Below are positions 6,445-6,738 of a stretch of DNA of 6,738 nt, piece after piece. The notes beneath the pieces were generated by a model. That model was not told the DNA's origin. It saw only the letters and a program-made list of their open reading frames with translations, and made no database searches. Numbering within the stretch: position 1 is the stretch's first letter; each line of letters starts with the position of its first letter. The position numbers were made by a program, and so were the translations under genes. The stretch comes from an uncultured Halomicronema sp. (GTDB lineage: Bacteria > Cyanobacteriota > Cyanobacteriia > Phormidesmidales > Phormidesmidaceae): NCBI GenBank assembly GCA_937897665.1, contig CALCPB010000857.1, positions 1 through 6,738 on the forward strand. The letters are read 5' to 3'.

Positions 6445-6738
6445 GAGACTTAGCCCCCAAACGAACGAAATAGACGGTTGAATGTAAACTCACCGAACTT
6501 AATGCTAGGTCATCAATGCCCGATTCGTATTGGAAAGACAGCCCGTAGCAGCTCTAATTCAGGGAATGTCCATTGCTTATGCAACACGGACGAGGTGGAT
6601 TCTATTACTTTTCGTATCGTCCGTCCAGTGGATGAGTATATTTGCTTGGTAGGTTGTCTGCCTGTTGCCCCTCGGTCATTCGTCCGCCCGCGATCGCTGA
6701 ACTGATGCAAGTTTCTGATAGCAGTCGAGGATGGTCAA
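6445..6738 (-). other. Upstream leader of the mreBCD operon, no gene seen
   Basis: About 294 bp to the window edge without a believable coding region: the open frames here are short (65-75 codons), overlap each other on opposite strands and match nothing I recognise. The stretch is more AT-rich than the flanking genes, contains one HIP1 octamer (6690-6697) and a TTGC-N4-GCAA inverted repeat (6573-6584), and probably carries the operon's promoter. Confidence 0.5.
6599..6627 (-). promoter_or_regulatory. Candidate sigma-70-type promoter of mreBCD
   Basis: On the minus strand, TGGACG (6627-6622) matches the -35 consensus at four of six bases. TAGAAT (6604-6599) matches the -10 consensus at five of six. 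The spacer is exactly 17 bp. Transcription would start near 6592, leaving a leader of about 150 nt before the mreB GTG. Other A/T-rich hexamers lie closer to the gene, so this is only the best-spaced candidate. Confidence 0.3.

Noticed and set aside
199..6697. Six GCGATCGC octamers considered as a repeat array
   Set aside because: They are dispersed, mostly inside genes, and are the HIP1 octamer widespread in cyanobacterial genomes. They are useful as a taxonomic hint, not as a local element.
6478..6710. Short open frames on both strands upstream of mreB (6478-6705 plus, 6513-6710 minus)
   Set aside because: They overlap on opposite strands, have no recognisable motif, and occupy the position expected for the mre operon leader and promoter.
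1..6738. Search for a novel multi-gene defence, mobile or secondary-metabolite system
   Set aside because: The genes are independent housekeeping loci with a single orphan methyltransferase. No transposase, integrase, toxin-antitoxin pair, CRISPR-like spaced repeats or reverse transcriptase is visible.

Overview
The window looks like a piece of a cyanobacterial chromosome. It encodes a photosystem I subunit (PsaK), contains six exact copies of the HIP1 octamer GCGATCGC (at 199, 1532, 2872, 3482, 4345 and 6690), and its MreB/MreC/MreD, TrpF and site-2 protease proteins all read as cyanobacterial. No genus can be named from this alone; a filamentous or unicellular Leptolyngbya/Synechococcales-like organism is a guess.

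Layout, left to right. A membrane-embedded M50/site-2 protease (minus strand) runs off the left edge. Upstream of it on the same strand is psaK. An intergenic gap with two hairpin-forming inverted repeats separates them. psaK is divergent from trpF (plus strand, tryptophan biosynthesis), and the two share a gap of about 100 bp. A stretch of about 460 bp without a convincing gene follows. Then comes a plus-strand class I methyltransferase with a methyltransferase-regulatory domain, which is broken by a one-base frameshift near its C-terminus. Converging on it from the right is the cell-shape operon mreB-mreC-mreD (minus strand, tightly packed, with mreC and mreD overlapping by 4 bp). Its upstream leader fills the right end of the window.

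Functionally this is mostly housekeeping. MreB (actin-like filament), MreC (periplasmic scaffold) and MreD (membrane protein) are core elongasome parts. TrpF catalyses an early step of tryptophan synthesis. PsaK is a peripheral PSI antenna subunit. The methyltransferase has no substrate visible from context.

I did not find a novel multi-gene system, phage, IS element, CRISPR array or RNA gene. The points worth a second look are small: the frameshifted methyltransferase, two short tandem duplications that each include a stop codon (trpF and mreD), a long near-perfect hairpin upstream of the protease, and a psaK start that is better placed at an internal TTG.
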